Shown: positions 1-8,789, counted from the first letter of the stretch. The stretch: 64,000 nucleotides of DNA from an uncultured Muribaculaceae bacterium (GCA_905233845.1 CAJOFH010000004.1:19312-83311); one strand, 5' to 3'. The notes: generated by a model from the letters alone, not told the origin. A program made the numbers and translations.

Positions 1-860
1 AACACAGGTGCCTCACCATTGACAACAATCACATAGACCATCATCTCCCTTGGTGGACGCATCGCGATGTTTGGGTCAACTGGACCCTCTCGCTTCTCGG
101 TGGCAGTGAACAGATATTCAGTGCCATCGGGAATGGCGCGTGAAGCGACTGTCAATGCTTTGGCGTTTTTCATCATCGGGTAATCACCCACTGCAGCATC
201 AAAGATGGCAGCCTCCTCAGTGCTCACAAAATGAGGCTTGGAGAATTCTCCAGGCTTCACATATTTTCCCTTGAGGAAACCGCTTGCCTTCAGGAACTGG
301 TCTACCTCCTTGGGCATTGCTGCCATACGCGCAGCGCGCACTCCATAACCATCAAGAACCTCGGCCCCTTTCTGCTTGGCTTCAAGTATCATTACACTCG
401 ACTCAAGACCTCCACTGCCAAAGGTGCAGAATGGCACTACTTTCTTGCCGCTCAAATCCACTTTGTTTAGAAAAGCTTCAATAGGGGGAGCAAAGGTGCC
501 AAACCAAATGGGATATCCCAAGAATATCACGTCATACTTTGAAACGTCAACTTTCAATGGTCTAATCTCGGGGATTATGCCATTATTACTTTCCTTCTTG
601 CAACGCTCTATGGTTGCTTGAAAATCCCCGTCATAGGGCTTAACAGGCACCACTTCAGCAATGTCGGCGCCAAGCTTTCTTGCTATTTCCTTGGCAACGG
701 CCTTGGTGTTCGACGTTTGCGAATAATACACTACCAGCACCTTTTGTACCCGTTTAGGATGCGGCCTACGATTCTTTTTACGTGCTTGTGCAGCAGGGCA
801 GCACACTATTGCCAGCAATAATGCCGACACAATTCCTAACACTAATGTCTTTGTCTTCAT
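1..860 (-). CDS. Exported flavodoxin family protein, 3' end outside window
   Basis: Reading leftward from an ATG at 858-860, the frame stays open for 286 codons to the window edge, so the C-terminus is missing. Residues 1-26 form a signal peptide (MKTKTL, hydrophobic core, AQA cleavage-like site). A flavodoxin fold follows, with VLVVYYSQTSNTKAVAKEIA as the FMN-phosphate loop and later YPIWFG and TFGSGG motifs. After about residue 165 there is a second segment I cannot place. Family members bind FMN and act in electron transfer or as quinone reductases. The exported form is common in Bacteroidetes and probably works outside the cytoplasm; the substrate is unknown. The gene lies 13 bp downstream of the glycosyltransferase stop, so it may be the last gene of that transcript. 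Confidence 0.85.
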   Translation of the reverse strand, partial: MKTKTLVLGIVSALLLAIVCCPAAQARKKNRRPHPKRVQKVLVVYYSQTSNTKAVAKEIARKLGADIAEVVPVKPYDGDFQATIERCKKESNNGIIPEIRPLKVDVSKYDVIFLGYPIWFGTFAPPIEAFLNKVDLSGKKVVPFCTFGSGGLESSVMILEAKQKGAEVLDGYGVRAARMAAMPKEVDQFLKASGFLKGKYVKPGEFSKPHFVSTEEAAIFDAAVGDYPMMKNAKALTVASRAIPDGTEYLFTATEKREGPVDPNIAMRPPREMMVYVIVVNGEAPV

Positions 861-873
861 AATCTATTTATTT

Positions 874-2112
874 TTAGGTTATTATTCTGTCAAATAGCTC
901 AATATACTGCTGAGCAATCTTTGAAGCTGCAAACTTACGTTCCACCTCACTGTGCAAAAATTCGCGTGATACATTGGCACCAATCGCCCACTCTATGCCT
1001 GCTGCCACGCTCGCTGGGTCTTTATACTCAGCTATGTAACCTGTCTTGAGATGCTCCACAATATCAGCCTGACCACCCTTTCCGAAGGTCACGGGCAGAC
1101 ATCCGCTCGCCTGACCCTCAATAAGGGTTCCTGGCAAGTTCTCATAAAGGGCGGTTGACAGCACTATGTCACTGTGACGATACAGACTGCTCAGCTGCTC
1201 TGTTGAAGATATCGTCCCGAGATAGGTGCAAGGTATCTTAATCTTGCTAAGCAGCGTTTTGTCATGCAAGTCACCATATAGCACTAAGTGTATCTTGCTT
1301 GCGAGTTCTGGCTTGTTATCAGCTATATATTGCGTGGTCTCGATAAGCTCCTTGAAGCCTTTTACCTCAACGTCGAGTCGGCGTGCGCCCATCACCATGA
1401 TTTTCTTGTCGGCAGGTATGCCTTCAAAGCCGCCTGTCTGTCTCGTGCAGTCGAAGTCGTCGATAGGAAAGGCGTTATAAATGACACTCAAGTCGCTGTT
1501 AGCCATCGTTTTGCTCTGCTTGCAGCACTCGGCGAGCCAATGGCTCACTGCAACAAAATGGATGGACACCTGCTCATAGAGCTTGCGCTTTTTCTCCTGA
1601 ATAGTCGTGGAGAGGTCTTTGCCATTGGTCTCAAGTAGCGGACAGCTGTGACAATGGTCTTTATATCGTTCACAATCAAACGAATAGTGGCACACGCCCG
1701 TGCAGTTCCACATGTCGTGCATGGTCCACACTATTGGCTTGCCGCTCTTCGCGAGCTGCTCCACTCCCTTAAGCGACAATGTGCCTTGGTTCACCCAATT
1801 TAAGCACACCACATCGGCATCTTTTACCCAAGGGTGAGAAGCGAGATTGATGCCGTGCGAACCAGTGTCTATCTTGAACAAAGTGTCGCGACGCATACCG
1901 TTGCGCAGGAACACACCCAGCCGCTCGGCAAGGAAGTTCCACTTATTGCGCCACTTGCCGCCCATAACGCCCACCAACTCATCGTCGCTCTGTTTGTCGA
2001 TGACGAGCATACGAGCGTCTATTCCTGCGTCTTGAAGTGCATGAACCAGCCTGAGCGACACTATCGCCGCACCGCCCTGCATATCACTATGATTAACAAC
2101 AACAACTTTCAT
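874..2112 (-). CDS. GT4-type glycosyltransferase
   Basis: A 412-aa protein with the two-Rossmann GT-B layout. The N-terminus reads VVVNHSDMQGGAAIVSLRLV, an acceptor-side glycine loop. The C-terminal half has MGARRLDVEVKGFKEL (the start of the donor domain) and ENLPGTLIEGQASGCLPV, which contains the EX7E-type motif of retaining GT4 enzymes. A Cys/His-rich stretch around residues 140-160 (WNCTGVCHYSFDCERY, then CHSCPLL) occurs in a subset of WcaC-like transferases. It probably adds a sugar from an NDP-donor to a lipid-linked surface polysaccharide at the inner face of the membrane. It starts 4 bp after the stop of the acetyltransferase gene, so the two form an operon. Donor and acceptor cannot be read from the sequence. 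Confidence 0.85.
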   Translation of the reverse strand: MKVVVVNHSDMQGGAAIVSLRLVHALQDAGIDARMLVIDKQSDDELVGVMGGKWRNKWNFLAERLGVFLRNGMRRDTLFKIDTGSHGINLASHPWVKDADVVCLNWVNQGTLSLKGVEQLAKSGKPIVWTMHDMWNCTGVCHYSFDCERYKDHCHSCPLLETNGKDLSTTIQEKKRKLYEQVSIHFVAVSHWLAECCKQSKTMANSDLSVIYNAFPIDDFDCTRQTGGFEGIPADKKIMVMGARRLDVEVKGFKELIETTQYIADNKPELASKIHLVLYGDLHDKTLLSKIKIPCTYLGTISSTEQLSSLYRHSDIVLSTALYENLPGTLIEGQASGCLPVTFGKGGQADIVEHLKTGYIAEYKDPASVAAGIEWAIGANVSREFLHSEVERKFAASKIAQQYIELFDRIIT

Positions 2113-2116
2113 AGTG

Positions 2117-2701
2117 TCATTGTTTTAAGGGTAAATCTACTGCTTCGCCATTTAGTTTCACGATCCTTGCAGGATTGCCCGCTACTGTGCAATTGTCGGG
2201 CACATCGCTGCTCACCACGGCACCGGCGCCTATCGTGGCGTTGTCGCCAATCTTCACTCCACCAAACACCGTCGCTCCAGTGAAAATCTTCACATTATCA
2301 CCAATCACTGGGCGCTGGCCATTCTTGTCGTTGCCAAGCGTCACCAGTTGCAGGCAATAGAAGTTTTTCCCTATCTTCTCGGCATTGAGATAGGTGGCAT
2401 AGTTATGTTCGAAATGGCACCCCTCCCCTATCGACGGGCACCAAATGTTGAGCGTGCGCTCGGGGGGCAGCAACCACTTGATAAACACCGATCTATACTC
2501 ACCGAGACGATAGTAGAACAAATTGCGGAAAACACGCTGGCGGGTGCACACCTTGATGAAGGGCACCACACCACCATCGCCCTCGCCATACTGGCACAAA
2601 TCTCGGTCTATGACCTTCTTGTGGCACAAGTAAAAAGCGATGTGGGGAAGCATCCTTATCGAGGACGCCGAGAGCAAAGCAAATTGTGTGTAAGGATTCA
2701 T
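2117..2701 (-). CDS. Serine acetyltransferase-like hexapeptide-repeat protein
   Basis: A 194-aa protein whose C-terminal half (about 110-185) consists of hexapeptide repeats forming a left-handed beta helix (IGDNVKI, FGGVKIGDNATIGAGAVVSS). It ends with the VAGNPARIV signature of CysE/LacA/NodL-type acyltransferases. The N-terminal 100 residues are helical and rich in aromatic residues, resembling colanic-acid or capsule acetyltransferases more than true CysE. It shares an operon with the GT4 gene 4 bp downstream, so O-acetylation of a surface glycan is the likeliest role; serine acetylation for cysteine synthesis is less likely. The -7 element at 2729-2736 fits a leader of about 23 nt. Confidence 0.8.
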   Translation of the reverse strand: MNPYTQFALLSASSIRMLPHIAFYLCHKKVIDRDLCQYGEGDGGVVPFIKVCTRQRVFRNLFYYRLGEYRSVFIKWLLPPERTLNIWCPSIGEGCHFEHNYATYLNAEKIGKNFYCLQLVTLGNDKNGQRPVIGDNVKIFTGATVFGGVKIGDNATIGAGAVVSSDVPDNCTVAGNPARIVKLNGEAVDLPLKQ

Positions 2702-2728
2702 ATCGTGGCGAGTAATGTTTATTCACTG

Positions 2729-2736
2729 CAAAAGTA
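2729..2736 (-). promoter_or_regulatory. Bacteroidetes -7 element (TACTTTTG)
   Basis: On the minus strand TACTTTTG matches the TAnnTTTG consensus and sits 28 bp upstream of the acetyltransferase ATG. No TTTG is seen at the expected -33 spacing, so the call rests on the -7 element alone. Confidence 0.5.
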
Positions 2737-2801
2737 ACTAAAATCTTTGACAATTCCTTCTTAACGCCACTAAAAAATTACTCCCCCTACTCCCTTACAA
2801 C

Positions 2802-3911
2802 TCACTCATTCAGCAGTTGACTATAAAGCGAGGTTATCTTATTGTAGAAAGCCTCATAGTTGAGATGCGTGTCAAAGTCTTTCTTGGCTTGCTTGCCCAG
2901 ACGATGCGTTAACTCGCGGTCATTGCACAAGGTCTTTAGAGCTTCGGCCAACTGCTCCACACTGTTGGGCTTGACAAGGATGCCATTCTCCATGTCGCGC
3001 ACATACTCGGGCTGAGCGCCGTTGTGGGTAGTGATGATGGGCTTGCCCTGCTTCATGTACTCAAGGTTACTGATGCCCTGCATCTCTTGAATTGTAGATG
3101 GCTGCACGCCAAAGTCGCATTGCCACAGGTAGCCGTGCATATTACACTGAAATCCAAGCAGATAAACATTATGAACAAGCTTATTCTCAATGATAAAACT
3201 CTTGATGCGCTGCACTGCTTTGGGCTGCCCATCCCCTATCAACACGAGTTTGTAGCTGTCACGGTCAAGCTCTTTAATAGCATTGAGCAGCACGTCAACA
3301 CCTTTCTCGCGGTTAAGACGACTATGGAACATGATAAGCGACTGCTCAGGTGTCATTTTCAATTCCTTGCGCAAGTCGGGAACTGGAGCCTGAGCACTGG
3401 TGTCGGTGTTGAGCACACTCTCGGGAATCACGCTGGTTATCGACTTCTTGATGCGTGGCGCAGCATGTGCGAGGAAATGGTCATAGGCAAACTGCGACAC
3501 AAAGACATAGTGGTCTATGCTTCGATACACTTTTTTCGACACATAGTTGAAAGTGGGCTTCTTAAGGGAGTGAGGCGTGAACACAACTTTGGTGTTTGGG
3601 TTGTCGCTGATGATGCGAGCCATCACGGCCGTCACAGCATCGCGATAGGTATGGACATGCACAATGTTCTTGCCTTTGCGCAACATTCGCGCAAGCCTCA
3701 CAGGACTGTCAATGTCTCTAATGCCCTTGAGCGGAAGAATCGAAACGGGGATGTCCATCTTCTGGAACTGCTCGATGATGTCATTATTTTTTGCACTGAC
3801 AACCTCGACATAGAAATGAGGGTCGTGACGCATGTGAGCCACAAGGTCGCTGGCATAACGCTCTGCCCCACCCCACGTCTTGCTCGATACTATGTGAAAT
3901 ACATTTATCAT
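2802..3911 (-). CDS. GT4-type glycosyltransferase
   Basis: Starting at ATG 3911 the product is 369 aa and begins MINVFHIVSSKTWGGAERYA, the usual N-terminal strand and glycine loop of GT4 enzymes. The frame is open upstream to 4010, but a -7-like element at 3946-3953 would start transcription near 3941, so the shorter form is preferred. Donor-domain features are MFHSRLNREKGVDVLLNAI, LIGDGQPK, LLGF and EMQGISNLEYMKQGKPIITT (EX7E type). It probably makes a glycosidic bond in a surface polysaccharide or glycolipid. It lies about 100 bp from the acetyltransferase/GT4 pair, which has its own promoter, so the three genes are likely one functional group but two transcripts. Confidence 0.85.
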   Translation of the reverse strand: MINVFHIVSSKTWGGAERYASDLVAHMRHDPHFYVEVVSAKNNDIIEQFQKMDIPVSILPLKGIRDIDSPVRLARMLRKGKNIVHVHTYRDAVTAVMARIISDNPNTKVVFTPHSLKKPTFNYVSKKVYRSIDHYVFVSQFAYDHFLAHAAPRIKKSITSVIPESVLNTDTSAQAPVPDLRKELKMTPEQSLIMFHSRLNREKGVDVLLNAIKELDRDSYKLVLIGDGQPKAVQRIKSFIIENKLVHNVYLLGFQCNMHGYLWQCDFGVQPSTIQEMQGISNLEYMKQGKPIITTHNGAQPEYVRDMENGILVKPNSVEQLAEALKTLCNDRELTHRLGKQAKKDFDTHLNYEAFYNKITSLYSQLLNE

Positions 3912-3945
3912 GATAATAATTTTTTGGCTTTTTTGATTTATGTCA

Positions 3946-3953
3946 CGAAGATA
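3946..3953 (-). promoter_or_regulatory. Probable -7 element (TATCTTCG) before GT4 gene
   Basis: One mismatch from TAnnTTTG. The implied transcription start near 3941 leaves a leader of about 30 nt to ATG 3911 and lies inside the longer alternative reading frame, which supports the shorter start. Confidence 0.4.
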
Positions 3954-4154
3954 GTAAAAATTATTGACTTCAGACTCGGGTATTTGCCTTGATTTTTGAA
4001 AAAAGCGCAAAAAAATGCAAGGAAAACGGCTTTATTAAGCCACTATCAATATTCATCTCGTTGTGTTTCAATATATTACCTTAACAACACTCTTGTTTCG
4101 GATTTTAACTTAGAAAAACGAGAAAAATCAAGAAACAGCACTCCCCTACCCATC

Positions 4155-5981
4155 TTATGTATTATTTGCGTTCTGAAGCGCCTCGACTACCAAGCGTGCT
4201 TTATTTGCTCCCACAACAAGAGAAATTTCGTCGGCCGAAGCATCTTTTATTCGTTTCACGCTCTTAAAATGTTTCAGCAGTGCGTTGCGAGTTGCGGGTC
4301 CTATTCCCTTGATGTCGTCAAGTTGGCTATGAATTTGAGTTTTGCTGCGTTTGTTGCGGTGATGCTTAATACCAAAACGGTGAGCTTCATCGCGCAGCTT
4401 CTGAATAACCCTAATAGTCTCGCTGTTTTTATCAATATAGAGCGGCACACTGTCACCTGGGAAATAAATCTCGTCAAGGCGTTTTGCGATGCCTATAGCA
4501 GCGATTGTTCTACGCAAACCCAACTCTTCGAGCACCTCGACAGCGGCATTTAACTGGCCTTTTCCTCCATCAACAACGAGTAATTGAGGCAGCTCTTCAC
4601 CTTCATTTAGCAGTCTTGTGTAACGTCGATTTATTACCTCACGCATCTGAGCATAGTCGTCGTTGCCATCGGCGGTCTTGATATTGAAATGGCGATATTC
4701 TTTCTTCGCTGGCTTAGCGTTGCGGAACACTACGCAAGCCGCCACGGCACTAGTTCCTGAAATGCTGCTGTTGTCAAAACACTCAATGTGATGCGGGAGC
4801 ACATCGAGGTGCAAATCCTTCTTCATGGCTGTAAGGGTGCGTGTGACGCGTTGCTCAGGATTGAGCTTCTCCATGCGCTTGAGTTTCTCGGTGCGATATT
4901 GCTCAGCATTTTTAAGCGAAATAGCCACGAGTTTGCGTTTGTCTCCTCGCTGTGGTACTACGTAATCAATTCCTTCTATCTCAAAATCGGGCACCACATT
5001 CACGAGAATTTCTTTCACTTTATCGTGCTTATAGGTCTCGTTGAATCGTTCTCTGATGTCACGCACAGCAGTGGAGATTATTTCTTCGTTGGTCTCATCC
5101 GATCCCGCATCTTGAAACTTATATTCTACCGTTAGACTTTGCACAATCGCGCCATTGCGCATGTGCATGAAATTGACATAGGCAGCTCCCTCATCACGCA
5201 CAATTGTGAACACGTCAATATTGTGGATAGTTGGATTAACAATGACCGATTTTGCACGATAATTCTCAAGCAACATATACTTGCGCTTGAGCAATTCGGC
5301 TTCCTCAAATTTCAACTCTTCGGCTCGTGCCATCATTTCCTGCATGAGAAAATCGCTCACTTGCTTGGTGTCGCCGTTGAGGATTTTGACTATATTATCT
5401 ATGTGTCCCGAATATGTTTCATGTGAAACAAATCCCTGACAACAGCCCTCACAATTCTTGATGTGGTACTGCAAACAGAGTTTGTATTTGCGGTTTTCGA
5501 CATTTTCTTGAGTTAGTGGATGCCGACAGGTACGGATAGGGTAGAGCTGTTTGATTGTGTCGACAAGAGCATGGGCGACCTCAGTTTTAGGGTAGGGACC
5601 ATAATATTTCGCACCTTTGGCATGCTTTTCTCGGGTAAGGAAGACTCGTGGAAAAAGCTCTTTTGTAACGCAAATCCAGGGGTAGGACTTGTCATCCTTT
5701 AGAAGCACGTTATAACGCGGCTGGAACTCCTTTATTAGGCTGTTCTCGAGGTCAAGAGCTTCTTCTTCGCTGTTGACAACGATATATTTCATATCCCAGA
5801 TGTTGCGCACGAGAAGATTGGTGCGCACAACAGGATGAATGCGGTTGAAGTAGGAGTTCACGCGACGCTTTAGGTTCTTCGCCTTGCCAACATAGATAAC
5901 CACGCCTTCCCGGTTCAGGTATTGATACACACCTGGACTGTCGGGAAGGAGCGATATTTTCAACTTCAACTCGTCGCGCAT
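4155..5981 (-). CDS. uvrC: UvrABC system protein C
   Basis: A 608-aa protein of normal UvrC length. Residues 13-90 form the GIY-YIG nuclease (SPGVYQYLNREGVVIYVGKA, then NLKRRVNSYF), which makes the 3' incision. A cysteine cluster follows near 175-185 (CLQYHIKNCEGCCQG). A UvrB-binding UVR helix pair spans about 200-240. The RNase H-like 5' nuclease has IECFDNSSISGTSAVAACVV and LLVVDGGKGQLNAA with its acidic residues. The helix-hairpin-helix tail reads IKGIGPATRNALLKHF. The protein acts in nucleotide excision repair after UvrA/UvrB damage recognition. A near-perfect parS palindrome is embedded in the coding sequence at 5415-5430. The gene stands alone, with about 300 bp of repeat-containing DNA upstream. 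Confidence 0.97.
   Translation of the reverse strand: MRDELKLKISLLPDSPGVYQYLNREGVVIYVGKAKNLKRRVNSYFNRIHPVVRTNLLVRNIWDMKYIVVNSEEEALDLENSLIKEFQPRYNVLLKDDKSYPWICVTKELFPRVFLTREKHAKGAKYYGPYPKTEVAHALVDTIKQLYPIRTCRHPLTQENVENRKYKLCLQYHIKNCEGCCQGFVSHETYSGHIDNIVKILNGDTKQVSDFLMQEMMARAEELKFEEAELLKRKYMLLENYRAKSVIVNPTIHNIDVFTIVRDEGAAYVNFMHMRNGAIVQSLTVEYKFQDAGSDETNEEIISTAVRDIRERFNETYKHDKVKEILVNVVPDFEIEGIDYVVPQRGDKRKLVAISLKNAEQYRTEKLKRMEKLNPEQRVTRTLTAMKKDLHLDVLPHHIECFDNSSISGTSAVAACVVFRNAKPAKKEYRHFNIKTADGNDDYAQMREVINRRYTRLLNEGEELPQLLVVDGGKGQLNAAVEVLEELGLRRTIAAIGIAKRLDEIYFPGDSVPLYIDKNSETIRVIQKLRDEAHRFGIKHHRNKRSKTQIHSQLDDIKGIGPATRNALLKHFKSVKRIKDASADEISLVVGANKARLVVEALQNANNT
5415..5430. promoter_or_regulatory. 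parS-like site inside uvrC (TGTTTCATGTGAAACA)
   Basis: Fifteen of 16 bases match the ParB-binding consensus TGTTTCACGTGAAACA; only one central base differs. It overlaps uvrC codons for GFVSHET, a part of UvrC that is not strongly conserved. Its closeness to the exact site 1.47 kb away argues against chance. Confidence 0.65.
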
Positions 5982-6118
5982 CTAACCCCCCAAAAATCTA
6001 TAATCAACGCAAAAAAGCGTGTTTTTTCAATGTTGTTTTAACACCATCAACACACTACTTTTACGCGCAAAAAACAAAATATAGATATGAAAACCATTTA
6101 TTACAACTCGTCCATTTT

Positions 6119-6203
6119 GTCCCAGCTGTCCCAGCCGTCCCAACTGCCCCAGTCGTCCCATGAATCTAGAACGTCTAGAAAGTCTAGAACATCTAGAGCT
6201 TCT
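6119..6203. repeat. Two adjacent imperfect 9-10 bp minisatellites
   Basis: The 308-bp gap between uvrC and apt holds two tandem arrays. Positions 6119-6160 repeat a GTCCCAnCT-type unit about four times. Positions 6165-6203 repeat TCTAGAACG/TCTAGAAAG/TCTAGAACA-type 9-mers four times, each with a palindromic TCTAGA core. No gene is visible here; short frames across it are repeat-derived. Confidence 0.8.
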
Positions 6204-6289
6204 ATGAAAATCAAGTTACTCAACCCCCAGCCCCCTCTAAGCAAGAGCGGGCGGTGGTGGTGTATAACCAAGCAATGGCGAGCCTCAAA

Positions 6290-6832
6290 TCACTCTCCCT
6301 CGAAGTCGAAGAGAGATGTCACCTCCACGTCAGCAGGGAAGAGGTTGCGGCCCTTGAGGTCTACAAGCTCACAAATGAAGTTGATGTAAACCTTCTTGGG
6401 ATTCATGGTCTGCACGAGGTCAAGAGCAGCAGCCATAGTTCCGCCTGTGGCAAGCAGGTCATCATGCATGAGCACAACGTCGTCGGGCGTGATGGCGTCC
6501 TCGTGAATCTCAATAGTGTCCTCACCATACTCCTTAGTATAGGTCTTCTTGATGGTCTTGGCAGGCAATTTGCCGGGTTTGCGCAGGGGTACGAAACCAG
6601 CACCCAGCGCCTCGGCAAGAATGGCGCCAAAGATAAAGCCACGAGCCTCGACGCCTACAACCTTGGTGATGCTTTTGTCTTTATATAACTCAACAAGGGC
6701 ATCGCGCATGACGCGCATCGACTCAGCATCTTTCATTACTGTGGTGAGATCTCTGAACAAAATTCCCTTTATTGGAAAATCGGGAATGCTCCTTACCTTA
6801 CTCTTAACGTATTCAATTCTTTCTTTTTCCAT
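6290..6832 (-). CDS. apt: Adenine phosphoribosyltransferase
   Basis: From ATG 6832 the product is 180 aa, matching the usual APT length of about 180. The frame extends upstream to a TTG at 6901, but that extension (FHVKH) is encoded by the parS palindrome and is not credible. Features are IPDFPIKGILFRDLTTVM (N-terminal hood), VVGVEARGFIFGA and the PRPP-binding loop VVLMHDDLLATGGTMAAA. The enzyme converts adenine and PRPP to AMP and diphosphate in purine salvage. It lies 79 bp downstream of mnmG on the same strand, with parS in the gap, so it may be read from the ybeY-mnmG transcript. Confidence 0.96.
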   Translation of the reverse strand: MEKERIEYVKSKVRSIPDFPIKGILFRDLTTVMKDAESMRVMRDALVELYKDKSITKVVGVEARGFIFGAILAEALGAGFVPLRKPGKLPAKTIKKTYTKEYGEDTIEIHEDAITPDDVVLMHDDLLATGGTMAAALDLVQTMNPKKVYINFICELVDLKGRNLFPADVEVTSLFDFEGE

Positions 6833-6884
6833 AACAGTGAAAATATTTAGTTTTGTTCTGTTTTCAAAATAGGGGAGAGGTGAA

Positions 6885-6900
6885 TGTTTCACGTGAAACA
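6885..6900. promoter_or_regulatory. parS centromere site (TGTTTCACGTGAAACA)
   Basis: A perfect 16-bp palindrome identical to the classical Spo0J/ParB-binding consensus, between mnmG and apt. In many bacteria parS sites cluster near oriC, often close to mnmG (gidA). ParB would load and spread here to organise origin segregation with ParA and SMC. parA and parB themselves are not in this window. Confidence 0.88.
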
Positions 6901-6911
6901 ATGGAAGTCTT

Positions 6912-8789
6912 TCATCGACCCATGAGCACCAACAATATGTTGATGTCGCTCGGTGAGATGCCCGGGATGCGCGATGCTTGACCTATGGTCTCGGGGTTGA
7001 TTTTCTCCAATTTCTGACGTGCCTCGGTAGATAGTTGGAGGATGGTTGAGTAGTCAAACTTATCTTTAATATACAACTTGTCGAGGCGGCCAATTTTCTC
7101 GGCAATCATCTCCTCACGCTGGATGTAGCCGTGATATTTAATCTTAATCTCTGCTGCCTCTATTATCTCTTCTCGACGCTCTTCTTCAAGGGCATCAAGC
7201 TTCTCTTTCAGAGCAGGGATAAACAGCGCAACTTGCTGAATATCAAGCTGTGGGCGCAGCAATAGGTCATAGAGTTTGAGACCTTGTTTAAGTGGTTGAT
7301 AACCAGCCCTTTCAAGCGACGGATTAATCAACGCAGCCTTAACAGAATAGTTGCGGGCAAACTCCACCAAATCATCAACTTGCTCACGTTTGGTGACCAT
7401 GAGTTCGTAGCGTTCCTGGGAGACGAGCCCCAGTTCGTAGCCTCGGGGGGTGAGGCGCATGTCGGCATCGTCCTGACGCAGCAGGATGCGGTGCTCGGCT
7501 CGTGAGGTGAACATGCGGTATGGCTCGTCAACGCCTTTTGTCACGAGGTCATCAATAAGCACGCCTATATAAGCCTCGTCGCGGGCGAGGACAAAGGGTT
7601 CTCTGACATGCACCTGCTGGTGGGCGTTGATACCGGCCATCAGACCTTGTCCTGCTGCCTCTTCATAGCCTGTGGTACCATTGACCTGACCAGCGAAATA
7701 TAGGTTTTTCACCAGTTTTGTCTCAAGGGTGTGAGTGAGCTGGCGTGGGTCAAAGAAGTCATATTCTATAGCATAGCCTGGACGATAAACTTGTGCGTTG
7801 CGCAGCGCTGGAATCTTACTTAGGGCCTCAATCTGCACATCCCACGGCATCGACGACGAGAAGCCATTGAGATACATCTCCTGGGTAGTTTCGCCCTCGG
7901 GCTCAATGAAGAGCTGATGTGAGTCTTTGTCGGGGAAGGTGACGAGCTTGGTCTCGATGCTTGGGCAATAGCGAGGGCCAACGCTCTGAATCTGACCGTT
8001 ATAAAGGGGAGAGTAGGGGAGTCCTTCATGTAGCACCTGATGCACTTCTTCGTTGGTGTAGACTATCCAGCAGGGACGTTGGCGCAACTCGCTACGGACA
8101 CCAGGCAGGAAGGAAAAATGATGGAAGTCGTTCTCTCCGTCCTGACGTTGGGCTTGGCTGTAGTCGATGGTGCGCGCGTCAAGGCGAACTGGCGTACCGG
8201 TCTTCATGCGGTTGGAGCTGAAGCCAAGCTCTACAAGCTGCTCGGTGATGCCACGAGAGGCGGGCTCGGAGACTCGTCCGCCCTCTACCTGTACGCTGCC
8301 CACATGCATGAGTCCGTTGAGGAAGGTGCCAGCGGTGAGAATGACGGCCTTGGCGTTGAATGTAACACCGAAAGCAGTCTTAACGCCTTTCACCACGCCA
8401 TCGTCGATGACGAGGCCAGTGGCGCTGTCTTGCCACATATATAGATTGGGGGTAGCGTCCAGTATCTTACGCCAATTCTCAATGAATCGGGTGCGGTCGC
8501 TTTGCGAACGAGGACTCCACATGGCTGGTCCTTTGCTGCGGTTGAGCATACGGAACTGGATGGAACTTCGGTCGGTGACGATACCCATCTGGCCACCCAA
8601 AGCGTCAATCTCACGTACTATCTGCCCCTTGGCGATGCCGCCCACAGCAGGGTTACAGCTCATCTGAGCCACTTTGTTCATGTCCATGGTGATGAGCAGG
8701 GTAGGGGAGCCTAACCGTGCCGCGGCGCACGCCGCCTCACAGCCAGCATGTCCAGCACCAATCACTATGACATCGTAGTCGTATCTCAT
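6912..8789 (-). CDS. mnmG: tRNA uridine-34 carboxymethylaminomethyl synthesis enzyme MnmG
   Basis: A 625-aa protein of standard MnmG/GidA length. The N-terminal FAD-binding Rossmann motif is VIVIGAGHAGCEAACAAARL. The MnmG signatures SCNPAVGGIAKGQIVREIDA and GTPVRLDARTID follow, then the second FAD-contact region QVNGTTGYEEAAGQGL. The C-terminal helical domain (about 550-620) binds MnmE. With MnmE it installs the carboxymethylaminomethyl group at wobble U34 of several tRNAs. Its start overlaps the ybeY stop by 4 bp (ATGA), indicating translational coupling. The usual gidA-parS neighbourhood is seen here. Confidence 0.97.
   Translation of the reverse strand: MRYDYDVIVIGAGHAGCEAACAAARLGSPTLLITMDMNKVAQMSCNPAVGGIAKGQIVREIDALGGQMGIVTDRSSIQFRMLNRSKGPAMWSPRSQSDRTRFIENWRKILDATPNLYMWQDSATGLVIDDGVVKGVKTAFGVTFNAKAVILTAGTFLNGLMHVGSVQVEGGRVSEPASRGITEQLVELGFSSNRMKTGTPVRLDARTIDYSQAQRQDGENDFHHFSFLPGVRSELRQRPCWIVYTNEEVHQVLHEGLPYSPLYNGQIQSVGPRYCPSIETKLVTFPDKDSHQLFIEPEGETTQEMYLNGFSSSMPWDVQIEALSKIPALRNAQVYRPGYAIEYDFFDPRQLTHTLETKLVKNLYFAGQVNGTTGYEEAAGQGLMAGINAHQQVHVREPFVLARDEAYIGVLIDDLVTKGVDEPYRMFTSRAEHRILLRQDDADMRLTPRGYELGLVSQERYELMVTKREQVDDLVEFARNYSVKAALINPSLERAGYQPLKQGLKLYDLLLRPQLDIQQVALFIPALKEKLDALEEERREEIIEAAEIKIKYHGYIQREEMIAEKIGRLDKLYIKDKFDYSTILQLSTEARQKLEKINPETIGQASRIPGISPSDINILLVLMGR

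Noticed and set aside
10..860. Plus-strand small frames in the first 860 bp
   Set aside because: All are antisense to the exported flavodoxin gene, which is open from ATG 860 to the window edge and has clear FMN-binding motifs.
3024..3992. Long open frame on the plus strand opposite the second GT4 gene
   Set aside because: It lies entirely antisense to a gene with clear GT4 motifs, has no recognisable domain, and its composition is that of a shadow frame.
6087..6389. Short plus-strand frame beginning in the uvrC-apt gap
   Set aside because: Its first half is translated from the minisatellites (Ser/Gln/Arg-rich) and its second half is antisense to apt.
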